Shown piece by piece: positions 11,638 through 23,410 of a stretch of DNA of 64,000 nt. The translations under genes were made by a program, and so were the position numbers. The stretch spans positions 50,913,000 to 50,976,999 of the forward strand of contig NC_054704.1 of the NCBI RefSeq assembly GCF_016097555.1, given 5' to 3'. The notes under the pieces are model-generated. The model did no database searches and had not been told where the DNA came from. It was given only the letters and a program-made list of their open reading frames with translations. The stretch's first letter is position 1; the number at the start of each line of letters is the position of its first letter. This DNA comes from Gigantopelta aegis (taxonomy: Eukaryota > Mollusca > Gastropoda > Neomphalida > Peltospiridae).

Positions 11638-12032
11638 ACCGGCCTCGGTGGCGTCGTGGTTAGGCCATCTGTCTACAGGCTGGTAGGTAATGGGTTCGGA
11701 TCCCAGTCGAGGCATGGGATTTTTAATCCAGATACTGACTCCAAACCCTGAGTGAGTGCTCTGCAAGGCTCAATGGGTAGGTGTAAACCACTTGCACCGA
11801 CCAGTGATCCATAACTGGTTCAACAAAGGCCATGGTTTGTGCTATCCTGCCTGTGGGAAGCGCAAATAAAAGATCCCTTGCTGCTAATCGGAAACAGTAG
11901 CCCATGTAGTGGCAACAGTGGGTTTCCTCTCAAAATCTGTGTGGTCCGTAACCATATGTCTGATGCCATATAACCGTACATAAAATGTGTTGAGTGCGTC
12001 GTTAAATAAAACATTTCTTTTTTTCTTTCTTT
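11638..12032 (+). mobile_element. full-length tRNA-derived SINE
   Basis: Starts ACCGGCCTCGGTGGCGTCG, has box B GGTTCGGATCCCAG, the AAAGATCCCTTGCTGC body and the tail GTCGTTAAATAAAACATTTC followed by a T/C-rich end. Same family as 6548-6938 and about 390 bases long. Confidence 0.93.
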
Positions 12033-12314
12033 CAACTGAAATGCAGTTGTTTGCAGGAATAGTTGCTTTCTAAACTGTCTATCCAGTGTCTCATGACTGG
12101 TGCTTGTAACGCCTAGGGACCTAATTCACTAAACTCTCGCAACTTTGAGATATCACAGTGCAATGCCAAAAGATTTGCAAAGAGGATGCTTCGTGGTCTA
12201 GCAGAGCCTGGTTTCTTGTCTGTTTCCTTTCCTTAATCCACTGTGTTTGTTGTTTTTTCGTGTGTATGTTTAGGATCACTGATGTCAACACTTGTTTGGG
12301 TTGTGTTTCCACAG

Positions 12315-12458
12315 GGAGTTCTGAGTAGTGCTCTGCAGTATCGCCAGTGTAAGGCGGCAGTGTTCCAGTCGGTGGCGGATGAGCTGTCTGATTTTGAGTA
12401 CGTTCCGTGGACCTCGTCTGGTGGAAGCAGGGGCCTCTGCACTCTCATATCAAAACAG
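12315..12458 (+). CDS. NUP133: NUP133 exon
   Basis: The acceptor is TTTCCACAG|GGAGTT and the donor AAACAG|GTGTCA. It is 144 bases, exactly 48 codons, in phase 0. The translation ALQYRQCKAAVFQ and FEYVPWTSSGGSRGL aligns with ASHYRQNRNSLY and PEYVPWTATSGPGG of vertebrate NUP133. The EYVPWT block is diagnostic. No lesion is seen. It corresponds to the stretch immediately after the segment missing upstream. Confidence 0.9.
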
Positions 12459-13426
12459 GTGTCAACTACAGCTTGTTCTCATAACAAACTGCAGGCAAAC
12501 TGGGAAAAGAAGGAATTTCTAAGGCTCAAATGAATACTTTTCACTTACATTTTGTTATTTTTGTAGATGGAGACACATCAGACGTTAATTAAACATTAAA
12601 CCTGGCCCTAATCAAGAATTGAAAAAGTAGGATAAGTGACTTCTCCCTTTCTAGAAGAAAGGGGAGAAGTTTTATAAAAATAGGCGAATTGAACATTTAT
12701 CGGTACATTTGATAATGTTTAGCCATGTTCCATGTTGATAGGATACAGATTTATAACTTTTGCTCACATATTTTCATTTAAATGTTTATACACGTAAATA
12801 CATAAAATAATGTTCATATATGAACAGGTAAGTATTACTTTTGTGGGGTTTTCTAATTGTTATGATATTTTATTCCAGTTAATGTTGATTAAAATTAGGC
12901 AAAAAAATCTATAAAGTTGCATTTACTTACACACATTTGTGGCCAGTTGTCCAGTATTTATGTCCATTATTCCCAATAACTGTTTTTCTGACCAGAATTT
13001 GTTTTTAAAAACAAACTATGATTCATATCCCAATATTTTGTGATATTCATTGTTGGTAAAACGGTCAAATTTAATATCAAATAGCTGTCACACTCGGCTA
13101 TCAATTCCTGAAAATGACTGCGTAGTGCCGCAATTGTTTTCAGGCGAAAATACTTGCTGAAAACCACATTTACAACTCAAAATTCAGTGGCCACCTATAT
13201 TTAGCATCTTCTTTTGACTACACCCATTGGTCTAAATGTATATGCATATTTTAATAGCTTTGTTGTGATATAATATTTATTGAGTACTTTCTTAAGAACG
13301 ATTTTCATTAATACATTGAGTTTTACTTTGTCTCCAAATTGATCAGCCCAGTGTGTGGGGCGAGTGACATATGGGGGAGGGTTAGGCTTTTCAGCTCCGA
13401 TGACTTGTAATATTTCTGTTTTACAG
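12459..13426. other. NUP133 intron with dispersed repeat
   Basis: The part at 12630-12870 is a repeat related to 9805-9900 and, in its second half (CTCACATATTTTCA onward), to 24470-24600. No coding content seen on either strand. Confidence 0.5.
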
Positions 13427-13645
13427 TTTAACATTACACTAGAAAGCGGTGTGCCAGAAGCAAAGAACGTGGAGGGTAGAGGTGTGTTGTTTGAACAAGT
13501 GCTTCGAATGGCTGATCTCTTGTTAGATGGCTACAGTTGTCAGCTGGAATCTCTTCGACAGAATCCAGAAAAGTCTGAACAGTATCAACAGTTGAAATAT
13601 GAACAAGAATGATCCAAGCTGATTTCAGATCTCACCTCTGTGTTA
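13427..13645 (+). CDS. NUP133: NUP133 exon with an in-frame TGA
   Basis: The acceptor is GTTTTACAG|TTTAAC and the donor GTGTTA|GTATTC. It is 219 bases, 73 codons, phase 0 at both ends. The translation (LLLDGYSCQLESLRQNPEKS, QYQQLKYEQE, stop, SKLISDLTSVL) follows vertebrate NUP133 ([33 protein letters not shown]). The stop at 13610-13612 stands where an Arg-like position is expected and reads on in the same frame, so a single CGA to TGA change explains it. The splice sites and phases are otherwise intact, which suggests a recent lesion, a polymorphism or a sequence error. Confidence 0.88.
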
Positions 13646-15184
13646 GTATTCTTGCTCTACAATCAGTTGGCTTTGTTTTTTTGTGTGTTTTTTCCACAGT
13701 TTTAGCCTCTGACAATTGTGAAAACAATAGTTTAATTCACACATTACTCATGTAAATCTAATTTTGCATAACCTATTTTTTGTTATCGCGTTAGATTTAG
13801 AACATATTTACATGGACATATTGGGTTACATAAAAAGGAGATGGTTTACCTGAATTCAATGTTCTTGCTAATCCGTTTGGAGGGAGGTGGGGTCACTGTG
13901 ACCTTTCATGTTTTGCTTCCCTGTTTCATGTTTTGTCATTCCTCCTTTTTATTTTATGTGTCACGCTATATTTTTCTGCATAATACTATATTTTATACTA
14001 TAACTTGTCCATGATATCCACGTCATAAACCCATGTCATAATTTAGTGTATTAACCCGTGTAATAATGGTATGCAAATTTGCAAGGTATCTTGGTAATAA
14101 TGTTGCTGTTAATGTGTCATTTGTTTACAAGGCACCAAGACCTGTATATCTGAGCTTAACATTTTTATAAGATTTAGTTCAAATTTGTGACGTCGTACGA
14201 ATTTGTGCTAATCGTGATGACGTCATATTGCCGATGGAGGTGACTTTACTCTTTAGTACTGTGATTTACTAAATATCAAATGGAAATGTTATTTTAGAAG
14301 TTTTATATGATGAATACAATTCACTACTCGTGTTTTTTAATATACAAAATATCAACCTCGTCTAGTTAATTGGTATTTGTCTCAGCAGAACCTAAAAAAA
14401 TACTGATTAACATAGACTCAGTTGATATTTATCATATTAAAAAAACTTGTGACAAATCCTCTATTTACCACACACAGCTTCAGTTATACCCACTCTGCTA
14501 TTTAAAAAAAAAACAAATTTAACACTTAATTTTTTTTTATCTTTGTAAGTTTGTACACTAGATATCAAAGGAAACGAACCTTGGTACATACAGAAACACA
14601 ACAAACAAAAACTTATTGGCCATTCCAATCTGTTTAACAGCCTCTGTTATGTTCAATACCTGTATCCATTTGTCTGTTTGATACACAATAAAACATAATT
14701 TTTGAGGAATAAACAAAATATTTATTTCATTTTTGTCATGTCGCCAGTCTCCGGCTAAAACCACTTATTTGGAGTCACATTTGTCACATCATCAGAATGA
14801 CCATGTTTTTTTTGTGTCTGATAGTTTGTCCTCATAATTGGTCATAACTGATAATTTTTTTATTTACTGACATTTGTTTATTCTTTATTCCTAATTAAAA
14901 AGAAAGGAAACTTTTCATTTTGTTAGGGATATCTCCACTTACATGTATAAAAATAATGAAGTGGTAGTGTTCATGATTACTGTTATCTGTCTTGGGTTCC
15001 AAATATTATTTAAACCGTCTTTATAAGTCAGCTTATTGATCGTACCAACCATTTTGTACTGGATATTGAAGGACAAAATAACAGGTAGGCTTATCCACAA
15101 TTGGCTAACACACAACACTATATGGTAACCAAGCAAATGTTATTAAGGTTTTTTTTTTCATGGTTTTTTCTTCTTTATTTTACT

Positions 15185-15216
<32 letters not shown>

Positions 15217-15576
15217 TGCTTTTCTGGTTATTTGGAGAGGTGGGGATCACGCCCCCTTTAATTTTCATCCAGTGAGAACACTGAATTTATGCAAATTTAT
15301 AGGTTATGCAAATTTTCAATACTCTGAGGCCTGTATTGATTATAAGCTCAAAAAAGAGTAATTTTAAGAACTGAGTTTTCAGGCAAAGCTTTAGATTGTC
15401 ATTTTCATTAACCAAATAATTTAACAAATTTAAATGTATTTTTCATTTACTTTAATTTATATTTTACCTATGGAATTTATAAATTTTGTTCCTATGCCAT
15501 AGAAAGTTATTAATTTTAAATGCTAGGCTATAACTATAATTGTACTACAATGCTTGTTTTCAGTGGACTATAACAG
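13646..15576. other. NUP133 intron, noncoding
   Basis: AT-rich, with a pure G run of about 20 bases at 15196-15217. No element with recognisable ends and no coding similarity seen. Confidence 0.5.
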
Positions 15577-15696
15577 TATGAGCGTGCAGCGTCACTGGCA
15601 GAGAAGTACTTTGACTTCGATGCTCTCATTCAAATAAGTGAAATAACCGACAACAAAGAGCGCCTTCAGTGCTACATTACACAGTTTGCTGATAGG
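15577..15696 (+). CDS. NUP133: NUP133 exon
   Basis: The translation [20 protein letters not shown] and [13 protein letters not shown] matches [18 protein letters not shown] and SRLQRYMTQFADQ of vertebrate NUP133. The donor is AGG|GTAAGA in phase 0. Using the acceptor ATAACAG| at 15571-15576 gives 40 clean codons in the phase left by the previous exon, two residues shorter than the vertebrate protein. The more typical acceptor TTTTCAG| at 15563 would add 13 bases and shift the frame, so if that one is used there is a one-base deletion in this exon. Confidence 0.88.
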
Positions 15697-15995
15697 GTAA
15701 GAAGTGGCAGTTTTAAAATCATGTATCACAGAAAGTGCTGCTTGTCATTTCCATGCTTCATACTGGTATGTAAGTGACATGTACACCTGCATCAGGTGAA
15801 ATGAACTTGCTTGATGTACAAATCGAAACTTGTACATCTACACTTCATCATCAATCCACCTTCTTTTCTAGCCTTCTCTCCCAAAGTATTTTCTGTGCGG
15901 GCTAAGATTAGTGTTGTGACAGCTGAAAATTATTTCATGTTCGACAAAAACATGATACGAAATAGAAGCTTGTTTAATATCCTATATCATATATA

Positions 15996-17927
15996 CAGTG
16001 AAACCTGTCTGAACCGGACCCTGAAAATATCAAAATCCTGTCAAAACTGGCCAAATTTCATGGTTTTGAATTTTCTCTTACTTAAACCATGTATTAAAAA
16101 CCTTGACTTAATTTGTATTTTATACACTAAATACAAACAGAAAATTGTATTTGTTTTCAACTTCACCTGTCCTCAAAACAAATGCACATTCCCCTAAGGA
16201 TAGTAGTCTAGTTTGAACATCCCAACAGCCAATGGGATGGCCTGAAATTCTTCTACTGCGTACTCCATCCTGTTACGTCACCACTCCTCAAGGGTTTATT
16301 AATTGTCAAGCCTCCCCGCTTCAATTCTTCGTTCGATTATCATTAAAAGTTAAAGTTACAATGTCTGATGAGTATCTAGTAGTAGAATCTTTTAGGTCAT
16401 CCCATTGGCTGTTGGCGGGTTCGAACCCCATGAACTATACATTTGTTTTGAGGACAGGTGAAGTATTCGATAAACGATCTATCACTACTGTGTCTCTTCA
16501 CCGGCGGAAAATGCAGATATTTTAAGCCGACCGTCATCAGATTTTGATGAAACTTGGTAGCTACTTGTGATTGGATCCCACAGCACTAAGAAGCCAAGAA
16601 GCAAAAGACGTTTTGTGGCTGTATGACAATGAGGCATTACCATGGGCTGGTTGAGGACATTTCAGAAGAGCATGGTTACTTGATCAGCAGCTTCCATGCG
16701 CCCGTCACGGACCTTCTAAGTTATTTCACTGGCTTCAAACGAAGCCTACACTTGTTGGTTTTCGTCGTGAAGGGGACATCTTCTGTGTCATTGATACACC
16801 AACAATTGCATCTTCTCACGGATGTACTCTGGAGAAAAGTCGACCGATGCTACCCATTGCAGACTATGGTGGAAGCCGGTGACCAAATGATTCTGTGACT
16901 GCTGAACTGGAGAAAGGCAATCAGGGAAGTCTTGAATATCATCATATGATGGGGAGCCGTAGGACCTACAATGTATTACTTGATGTTCAAGAGAGATGGT
17001 GATCGACTAGCATCAGGAATTGGTTATTCAGGTTTACTTCAGTATACGATAATCAGACGTTACTGGCTTCAAAGGTGTTATTTTCATGGACATGCAATTT
17101 TGGAGATGTGTACCATGGCTAAACAAAGAATCTTCCACCTCTGAAACTTTTACCGGTCTTGGGGAGTTACAAACATGTGGGAGTATTAAATTTCAAGAAA
17201 GGTCATCTCAATGTGCATGTGTTTCCAGGAAGGTGAATTTCAAAAGAAATAACAAAAAACGGTCAGTGTTTTCAACATTCTCCAATACTGAACAATAATT
17301 ACCTTTCCAACAATACCAATTTTATGAAGATTGGCCCAGTAGTTCCTGAGATATGAGGGTTCAAAGGTTGGTGGCCACACCCATTTTGGCCGAAAATCTC
17401 AAAATTTGGGGGGCCATATCTCCCACACCACTGGTCCGATTGGTGTGGGATCCCAATCAACAAGTATACCAAGTTTCATAAAAATCTGAGACGGTCGGGT
17501 TTAACTCATTGGGTGATTTGACACAGAATGACCCAAAAGAGAAAACACCTAAAATATACTACATTTTGTCTGCGACAGAAACAAGATGATACACATGCTG
17601 AATTTTGCTAAGAAAGATCGAAAATGTCTTGGCAACCATAGGCTAGAGGTAGGCGTGCAGAATTATTGTTTATGTTTTACTCTCAGTTCATAAATAAGAA
17701 CGATACGTTGCAAAATTGGGATATACATGTAGCGACATTATTATTAGTCCTTGTCGCTCTGACATTCACATTCATTCAGCAATTATTGGACATGTTCGTT
17801 CAGTTATGAATTCGATGTCAAGGGAAATAACTATTCTAAAACGCAACCCTCTAAACACTGGATCCTTTGTAAACCGGATAAATATTAGGTCTCCAGCAGT
17901 GTGATCTGGTTTAGACCGGTTTTATTG
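15996..17927. mobile_element. Tigger/pogo-like non-autonomous element
   Basis: The left end CAGTGAAACCTGTCTGAACC and the inverted right end (read backwards CAATAAAACCGGTCTAAACC) form imperfect terminal inverted repeats, each next to TA. This is the pogo/Tigger style of end. No transposase is seen in the 1.9 kb between them. The interior includes a foldback at 16158-16462 and repeats such as ACCAAGTTTCATAAAAATC. The two ends may belong to separate elements. Confidence 0.5.
16158..16462. repeat. foldback (long inverted repeat) element
   Basis: CTTCACCTGTCCTCAAAACA at 16158 is exactly inverted at 16439-16462, 24 bases in all. Further in, CCAACAGCCAATGGGATG (about 16220) is inverted as CATCCCATTGGCTGTTGG (about 16400). 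The arms, roughly 110 bases each with mismatches, enclose a short loop, giving a MITE-like hairpin of about 305 bases. Confidence 0.8.
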
Positions 17928-18063
17928 TACTTACCAAGTGAACACTAACTAAAGTACATCGGGTGATTCATAAACATCGTTAAATAGTGAGGAAACATGC
18001 AACAGAAAAGTATAAATTTGCACAAAGCCAATTTATTATGTTGTCTGTCGTTGGTCAATATAT

Positions 18064-18215
18064 ATACAGAATTTCACATACGTTTTATTGCACAAGTTTA
18101 TTTTGGGCAGGAGTATATACCATGAGACTGCTACACGGTCTCGTGGTATGTTCTTTCGCAAAATAAACGAGTGCAATAAATAGGAAGCGAAAACAACGTA
18201 TGTGAAGTTCTGTAT
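18064..18215. repeat. hairpin element
   Basis: CAGAATTTCACATACGTT (about 18067) is inverted as AACGTATGTGAAGTTCTG (about 18194). Inside it are GAGACTGCTACACGGTCTC and two copies of a CAAAATAAAC-type arm. It is a compact palindromic element of about 150 bases. Confidence 0.7.
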
Positions 18216-19387
18216 TTTTTTACATACCTTCTTTTATGTTTTATAAAAACTGTTTTTAATTTAAGGTCACAACAACACTTTGTTAAATCTATTATCAAAA
18301 CTCCTTTCATGGATTTGCTTAACTTTAAGAATCATGCTCTGCGGCAGCCTTGTGTAATGTTTCAAATACGATGTGACATCATTTGTAAATCATATATGAC
18401 GTCAGTAAATAAAAGGCGCTAACTGCAGTAAAAATAAAAAGGGAATTCCCCATTTAAAAGTTCCGGTCCAGATTGCACATTATGTGCGATACAAAATAAA
18501 ATGTATTACACAGTTTGAAAATGTCTTTATCACTATAGTAAGATTGAATAGGTATGTAATAAATCTCAGTATTACTTATGTACTAAAAATCATGGTCGAT
18601 TGGCCTACAATCTTCTGCAACCGATTGCATTCTTTTTAATCCCCCAGGATGAAATGCACTTCTTTGCTTTTTGAGTTCTTTTCCTAATATATTGACATTC
18701 CCCGGTTTTTTAATGTCACCTGACTGGAAACTTATGGTCTGTTTAATATGGGAATCTCTCTCAGAAAACTTCACAATATTATAATTTAAAAAATGAAATA
18801 TCAAAATGTTGATGGAAAAAATAAAAAATAGTTCTCAGAATGGTGGGCCGGTAACTTTTAACCATTTACAATTACTTCATTGATTTACAAATTAACAAGA
18901 TGGCTATTATAATATATAACAAAATATCATTTTAAAATTTGTGTCTGATTACCTCACATCAATCAGTATCCACATTAATATAATGTCATTACAGGATGTC
19001 AAATTTCATGGGAAACACTTTTTCGGTTCCGTGCCTTGTGATCATGGGAACCCATCGGAAACTGTTTTAAGGTTCCGTGAAAACAAGTCATAGGAGCCCA
19101 TTTTTAATACCATTGATTTAAATTATTATTATATCAAAACTCTGTTCAAAAAGACATGTTTTTAAACTCAATATAAAGTTGAATTCCGACATGCCTTCTC
19201 CATTATATGCATGCTGTTTTGACAGCTAAATAAAAATAATAGTTTAGGCCTACATCATTTCCACCCATAATAAAACTACAGGAAATAGTGGGGCCTATTT
19301 GATTGCCACCTTCAGTACTTAAGCACATGCGTGACATCGACTTTTTTCGACTTCAGTGATAGTAGTCAGAAAATTAAATATTTTCTA

Positions 19388-20045
19388 CAACTCCGTGGTC
19401 TAGTGGATAAGCCGCTGGACAATCAAACTGACGACAAGTGGTTCAAATCCCGTCAAAGCTGGCTCACACATTCATTCATTTTTCTCATCTATCACCCTCT
19501 GCCTATCATTCTCATTATCTTAATATAAGAAACACTTTCCAATTTCTCCCACGATTTAAATATGTTTTGACCCTTTCTGTCAGTTTCCTCCGACTCTGTC
19601 TTCTGAGCTGTCCACACCATCACCTACCTGTCTCAACTTCCTCCACTGGTGCAGTCTCTGTGTATTTCCCTGCACCCACCTGGCATCCTCGTCCTCTGCC
19701 GCTAATAAAGCTGGTCTGACCCACGGCACTAACTAACGACCACCGTTAGTAGGGGTGCATAGTAGGTGGTTACAAGTGCCTCTTTACAATGCCAGAAGTA
19801 ACTACTGAACACTCCCCGAAGTGGTCAGACTAAGCCCACAGCTAAAAGCTGATGGGGAATGGCAGGTGTGTGGCACAGATAGCCACAAGAGACAAGCACC
19901 TGTCGTAGTTGGAGAGACAAGGACTGGGAGGTGGAGGTGGACAGCGAAAGAAGTTGAAAGATAGGAGGAGTTGCCAGATCGGGAAGAAATGAGATGGAAT
20001 TCAAAGGAGAGAAAGGAAAGGGGACAGTGGGATTAAAAAAATAAA
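19388..20045 (+). mobile_element. long tRNA-derived SINE of a different family
   Basis: The head CGTGGTCTAGTGGATAAGCC (box A) and GGTTCAAATCCCG (box B) are tRNA-like. About 550 bases of unrelated body follow (CCCACGGCACTAACTAACG, AGCTAAAAGCTGATGGGG), and the end is A-rich (AAAAAAATAAATTAATAAAT). Its body shares nothing with the other SINEs here. It is not a functional tRNA gene because the cloverleaf cannot be completed. Confidence 0.7.
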
Positions 20046-21328
20046 TTAATAAATAAAAATTTCTACAAAATTATATTTAAATACTATTTCTTGACCCCTA
20101 TATTTAAGAGATACACTACAAATAATTAGTGCCAGTTATTTTGGTTCAGATGTGTAAAGTGTTTGATTGAGCTTGTGTTCGAACACTGATTCGGGTTTAC
20201 CTGAACCGGAACACTGAGAAGTTTGGTTAACACAACAATGCAAATTGGGTTTTGTGATTACAAGTGTGATTCACACTCTTTAGTAAAGTGATATTAGAAA
20301 CAATTTTTTTTTAAATAATAATTATATATATATGTTATTTTCGTTGAATAGTCGTAGTCGATATAATTATCATGGGAAACGAAATTTTGGTTCTATGTTT
20401 TTACCGTCATGCTACCAACAAGGTACTGGAAACGATCGTTACCATAAAATCCAAAGGCCTGATATTACCAACAACGTCATATTAAGCACAAGCATGCGAT
20501 ATCCCATGTGAGATAAAAATTTCTTACATAGCTTTCTTTCATGGGATAGGTCTGTCTCATATACCCTGTATACACATGTACATGAGGATGAGAGAAATAA
20601 TTTTTTTGCTGTTCAGAAACAAATGTTTTCTGGATTTATCTGGAATTCCAGCTTTTTAATCTTCTGTACAATGTTTTTGGATTTTTCTACCGTTTGTCAA
20701 AAATGTTCCATATTCTCTGATATACATGTACACTGTAAATGATATTTTGCACATTTGGAGTAACTTGAGGCTGGACAGAGTGAGGACATTGATGACGTAT
20801 AACACATTGCTGGTTCTTACATGTTCTTGTTTCCGTTTACACTGGCAATCACAACATCAGCTGATTCTATTTAACATGAATTTGCACCGTAAAACATATA
20901 TGATTTTCTCTTTTCATCTAGTCTACTAAAAGTCTACTCCGATTTGTTAATTTTGTTTGTACCGATATTGATGATTGGCCTGCATGCATCATATAGCCAT
21001 ATTGTTGTGTTACGTTTACGAAGTTAAAAGGTGAGATAGAGGTACTACTTTTCTGGCAGAAGCGGCGATGACATCAACCTTTGCATTTAGTTCTATTTTT
21101 CATAATCTATCAATGAAACTTTTTTTGTAGTTGTACCCAAGGAGGGGGAGTGAATTAAAATTAAATTAAAATTTTAATTGAATTTTTCTTTAACTTTAAT
21201 TTTGTTTTGTTTTCTTACATGCATTGACATGAATATCTTTTGAATGTAAATTTTGTTCTATCAGTGACACCAAATACGTTTATGGTAGGCAAGACATTTA
21301 ATTGTGTGAATTGTGGGGTTTTTTCTAG
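20046..21328. other. NUP133 intron, noncoding
   Basis: AT-rich sequence without a recognisable element or coding similarity. The stretches 17928-18063 and 18216-19387 of the same intron are likewise featureless. Confidence 0.5.
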
Positions 21329-21368
21329 GGGTTCTCCAAGTTTCTATTTGACTGGTACACGAAAGAAG
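21329..21368 (+). CDS. NUP133: NUP133 short exon, last on + strand
   Basis: The acceptor is TTTTTTCTAG|GGGTTC and the donor GAAG|GTAAGTACAG, a near-consensus donor. The 40 bases encode GFSKFLFDWYTKE plus one base (phase 1), aligning with NFSDFLFRWYLEKG of vertebrate NUP133. The next exon by family order, starting GKRG, is not downstream on this strand. It occurs at 29687-29809 on the opposite strand with exactly complementary phase, beyond the assembly gap. Confidence 0.88.
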
Positions 21369-21395
21369 GTAAGTACAGGATATTGTGTATAAAAT

Positions 21396-21722
21396 GGGGA
21401 CGGGACGTAGCCCAGTGGTAAAACCCTCGCTTGATGCGCGGTCAGTTTAAGATCAATCCTCGTTGGTGGCCTCATTGGGCTATTTCTCGTTCCAGCCAGT
21501 GTTCCACAACTGGTGTAACAAAGGCCATAGTATGTACTATCCTGTCTGTGGGATGGTGCATATAAAAGATCCCTTGCTGTTAATCGAAAAGAGTAGCCCA
21601 TGAAGTGGCGACAGCGGAATTCCTCTCTCTATCTGTGTGGTCCTTAACCATATATCTGATGCCATATAACTGTAAATAAAAATGTGTTGAGTGCGTCGTT
21701 AAATAAAACATTTCCTTCCTTA
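21396..21722 (+). mobile_element. SINE with GGGACGTAGCCCAG head and shared tail
   Basis: The head is GGGACGTAGCCCAGTGGT, followed by the same body and tail (AAAGATCCCTTGCTG, GTCGTTAAATAAAACATTTC) as the GGCCTCGG-headed SINEs. It is bounded by TGTATAAAAT duplications (21386-21395 and 21723-21732). It inserted 18 bases past the NUP133 donor at 21368. Confidence 0.9.
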
Positions 21723-22525
21723 TGTATAAAATAATCATAGTACAACAATCATCATAAACTGTGATGATCAATAACTTCTCTTGAAATTCCATTTAACAGC
21801 TGGACGTAGCTTAATGTTGTAAGTTAGGATGATATTTTACATTATTACTCCAGTGGTCATTTTAACGGGGGAAATATTTTACATATATTCTCAGTGACAA
21901 ATATTCTGTATTGGTGTAATGAACAATAATATTGGACAATCTGATGCTTACTATACCAATGACCTTGTCTGTACTAAATATGAAGTCATCACGATTTTGC
22001 AAACACACAACATGATGTCATGTAGTTTAAAAGATTTTGCATTTACGGCTTTCTGTTTTCAATGTTAAGCTTGTAATAAAATATTAGTTTATGCAATTCA
22101 TTTTTGAAAATTATCTGTGAATGTGATTAAAATACAAAGTTTTAGCAATACTCAGAAAGTGTGTAAAATAGTTTACATCGTTTCTATATAGACTACATGT
22201 ACATGGGGTAATAAATAGAATAACAAACTTGATACCAGTTATTATCAAATTTATGTCCCTCGTGAAATAATTTTTGACTTGTCACTCGCTTTAAGAAAGG
22301 TACAAACTCATTTGTATTAAAATTGATCTAGTCAGTACATAACACTCGCTGTTCGATAAAAAACTTTAAAAAAATACACTGTAAATCTTTAAATATTAGC
22401 AAACTTAAAATTTAGCAAAAATCCGAATATGAGACATATTAGTGACTTAAAACTTTAGCGAGGTGGACATATCAGCAACCCAACAAAAACAGAGGCTTAA
22501 GTTGTATAATCAGCTAAAATACTAC

Positions 22526-22725
22526 NNNNNNNNNNNNNNNNNNNNNNNNNNNNNNNNNNNNNNNNNNNNNNNNNNNNNNNNNNNNNNNNNNNNNNNNNNN
22601 NNNNNNNNNNNNNNNNNNNNNNNNNNNNNNNNNNNNNNNNNNNNNNNNNNNNNNNNNNNNNNNNNNNNNNNNNNNNNNNNNNNNNNNNNNNNNNNNNNNN
22701 NNNNNNNNNNNNNNNNNNNNNNNNN
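22526..22725. other. assembly gap (200 N)
   Basis: Exactly 200 N, the usual arbitrary spacer for a scaffold join of unknown size. The NUP133 exons on either side are in opposite orientations, so the join orientation is suspect. Confidence 0.98.
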
Positions 22726-22734
22726 CAATTCTAA

Positions 22735-23410
22735 TTAATTTCTGAACACTTATAACTTTTTCAAGTGCGCCACATAAACGCAGTCGTTCAGCTAAGAAAT
22801 CGTCAATATGTATTTCTGGTAAGAAAGATTCTGTCAGTTTTCTAAGTCCTGTGGATACCTATTAAACGTTCCGAGCATGTGACAGTCATCATACATACAC
22901 CATCTAATGATTTCCTTAAAAATCTCGTTTGGTAAAGCCTGTCCGTCACCGCACTCCCCTTTGTTAGATGCATTAATTATACCGGTGTTGCTAATTAGAC
23001 ATTCCGTATCACCGTCAGTTACTGGTGTGGAATGTGTTACAAGAGAAGGATACTCGTGATCATCATCTAATATAGAATCATCGTCGGACTGTAAACGATG
23101 CTAGTGTCATGAACTATTTCGGCTGATTACTTAAACTGACGTAATGTTCCCCGTGACCTTCAGCAATATGACCAAGAACGAGTGTTGGCAATGCTGGATT
23201 AAAATGAGTTGAGGGAGATAGTAAGGTTGTTGCATTAGGTCCGAGACTAGAAAATATTAAAATGTTCACAAAGGACAATTGCGCAGCTCGCTGCAGGGTG
23301 ATATGATCACCGAAAGTACCACTATTATCCATATTAGTAAGCTTATCAGCACAGCATATATACACAGTATGTATAAACGCACAAGAGAATTCAATTAGTA
23401 TATTCATCAA
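22735..23410 (-). pseudogene. OTU-type protease/F-box-like gene fragment
   Basis: On the minus strand 23410-23114 encodes SGTFGDHITLQRAAQL, then PTLVLGHIAEGHGEHYVSL. This is the second half of an OTU-fold cysteine protease domain with its catalytic His (HYVSL); OTU enzymes cleave ubiquitin chains. The segment with the catalytic Cys is not present. After a stop at 23114 the coding signal resumes, with an acidic linker (DDDSILDDDHEYPSL) followed by ALPNEIFKEIIRWCMYDD and, after a one-base shift near 22865, LRKLTESFLPEIHIDDFLAE. That part resembles an F-box-like helical segment. OTU plus F-box-like proteins are expanded in mollusc genomes (recall). The fragment is cut by the assembly gap. Domain assignment rests on motifs only, and it could be part of a mobile element. 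Confidence 0.65.

Noticed and set aside
16355..16420. Second hammerhead ribozyme (CTGATGAG at about 16365)
   Set aside because: No stem II partner and no GAAA core follow; the match to the first core box is by chance.
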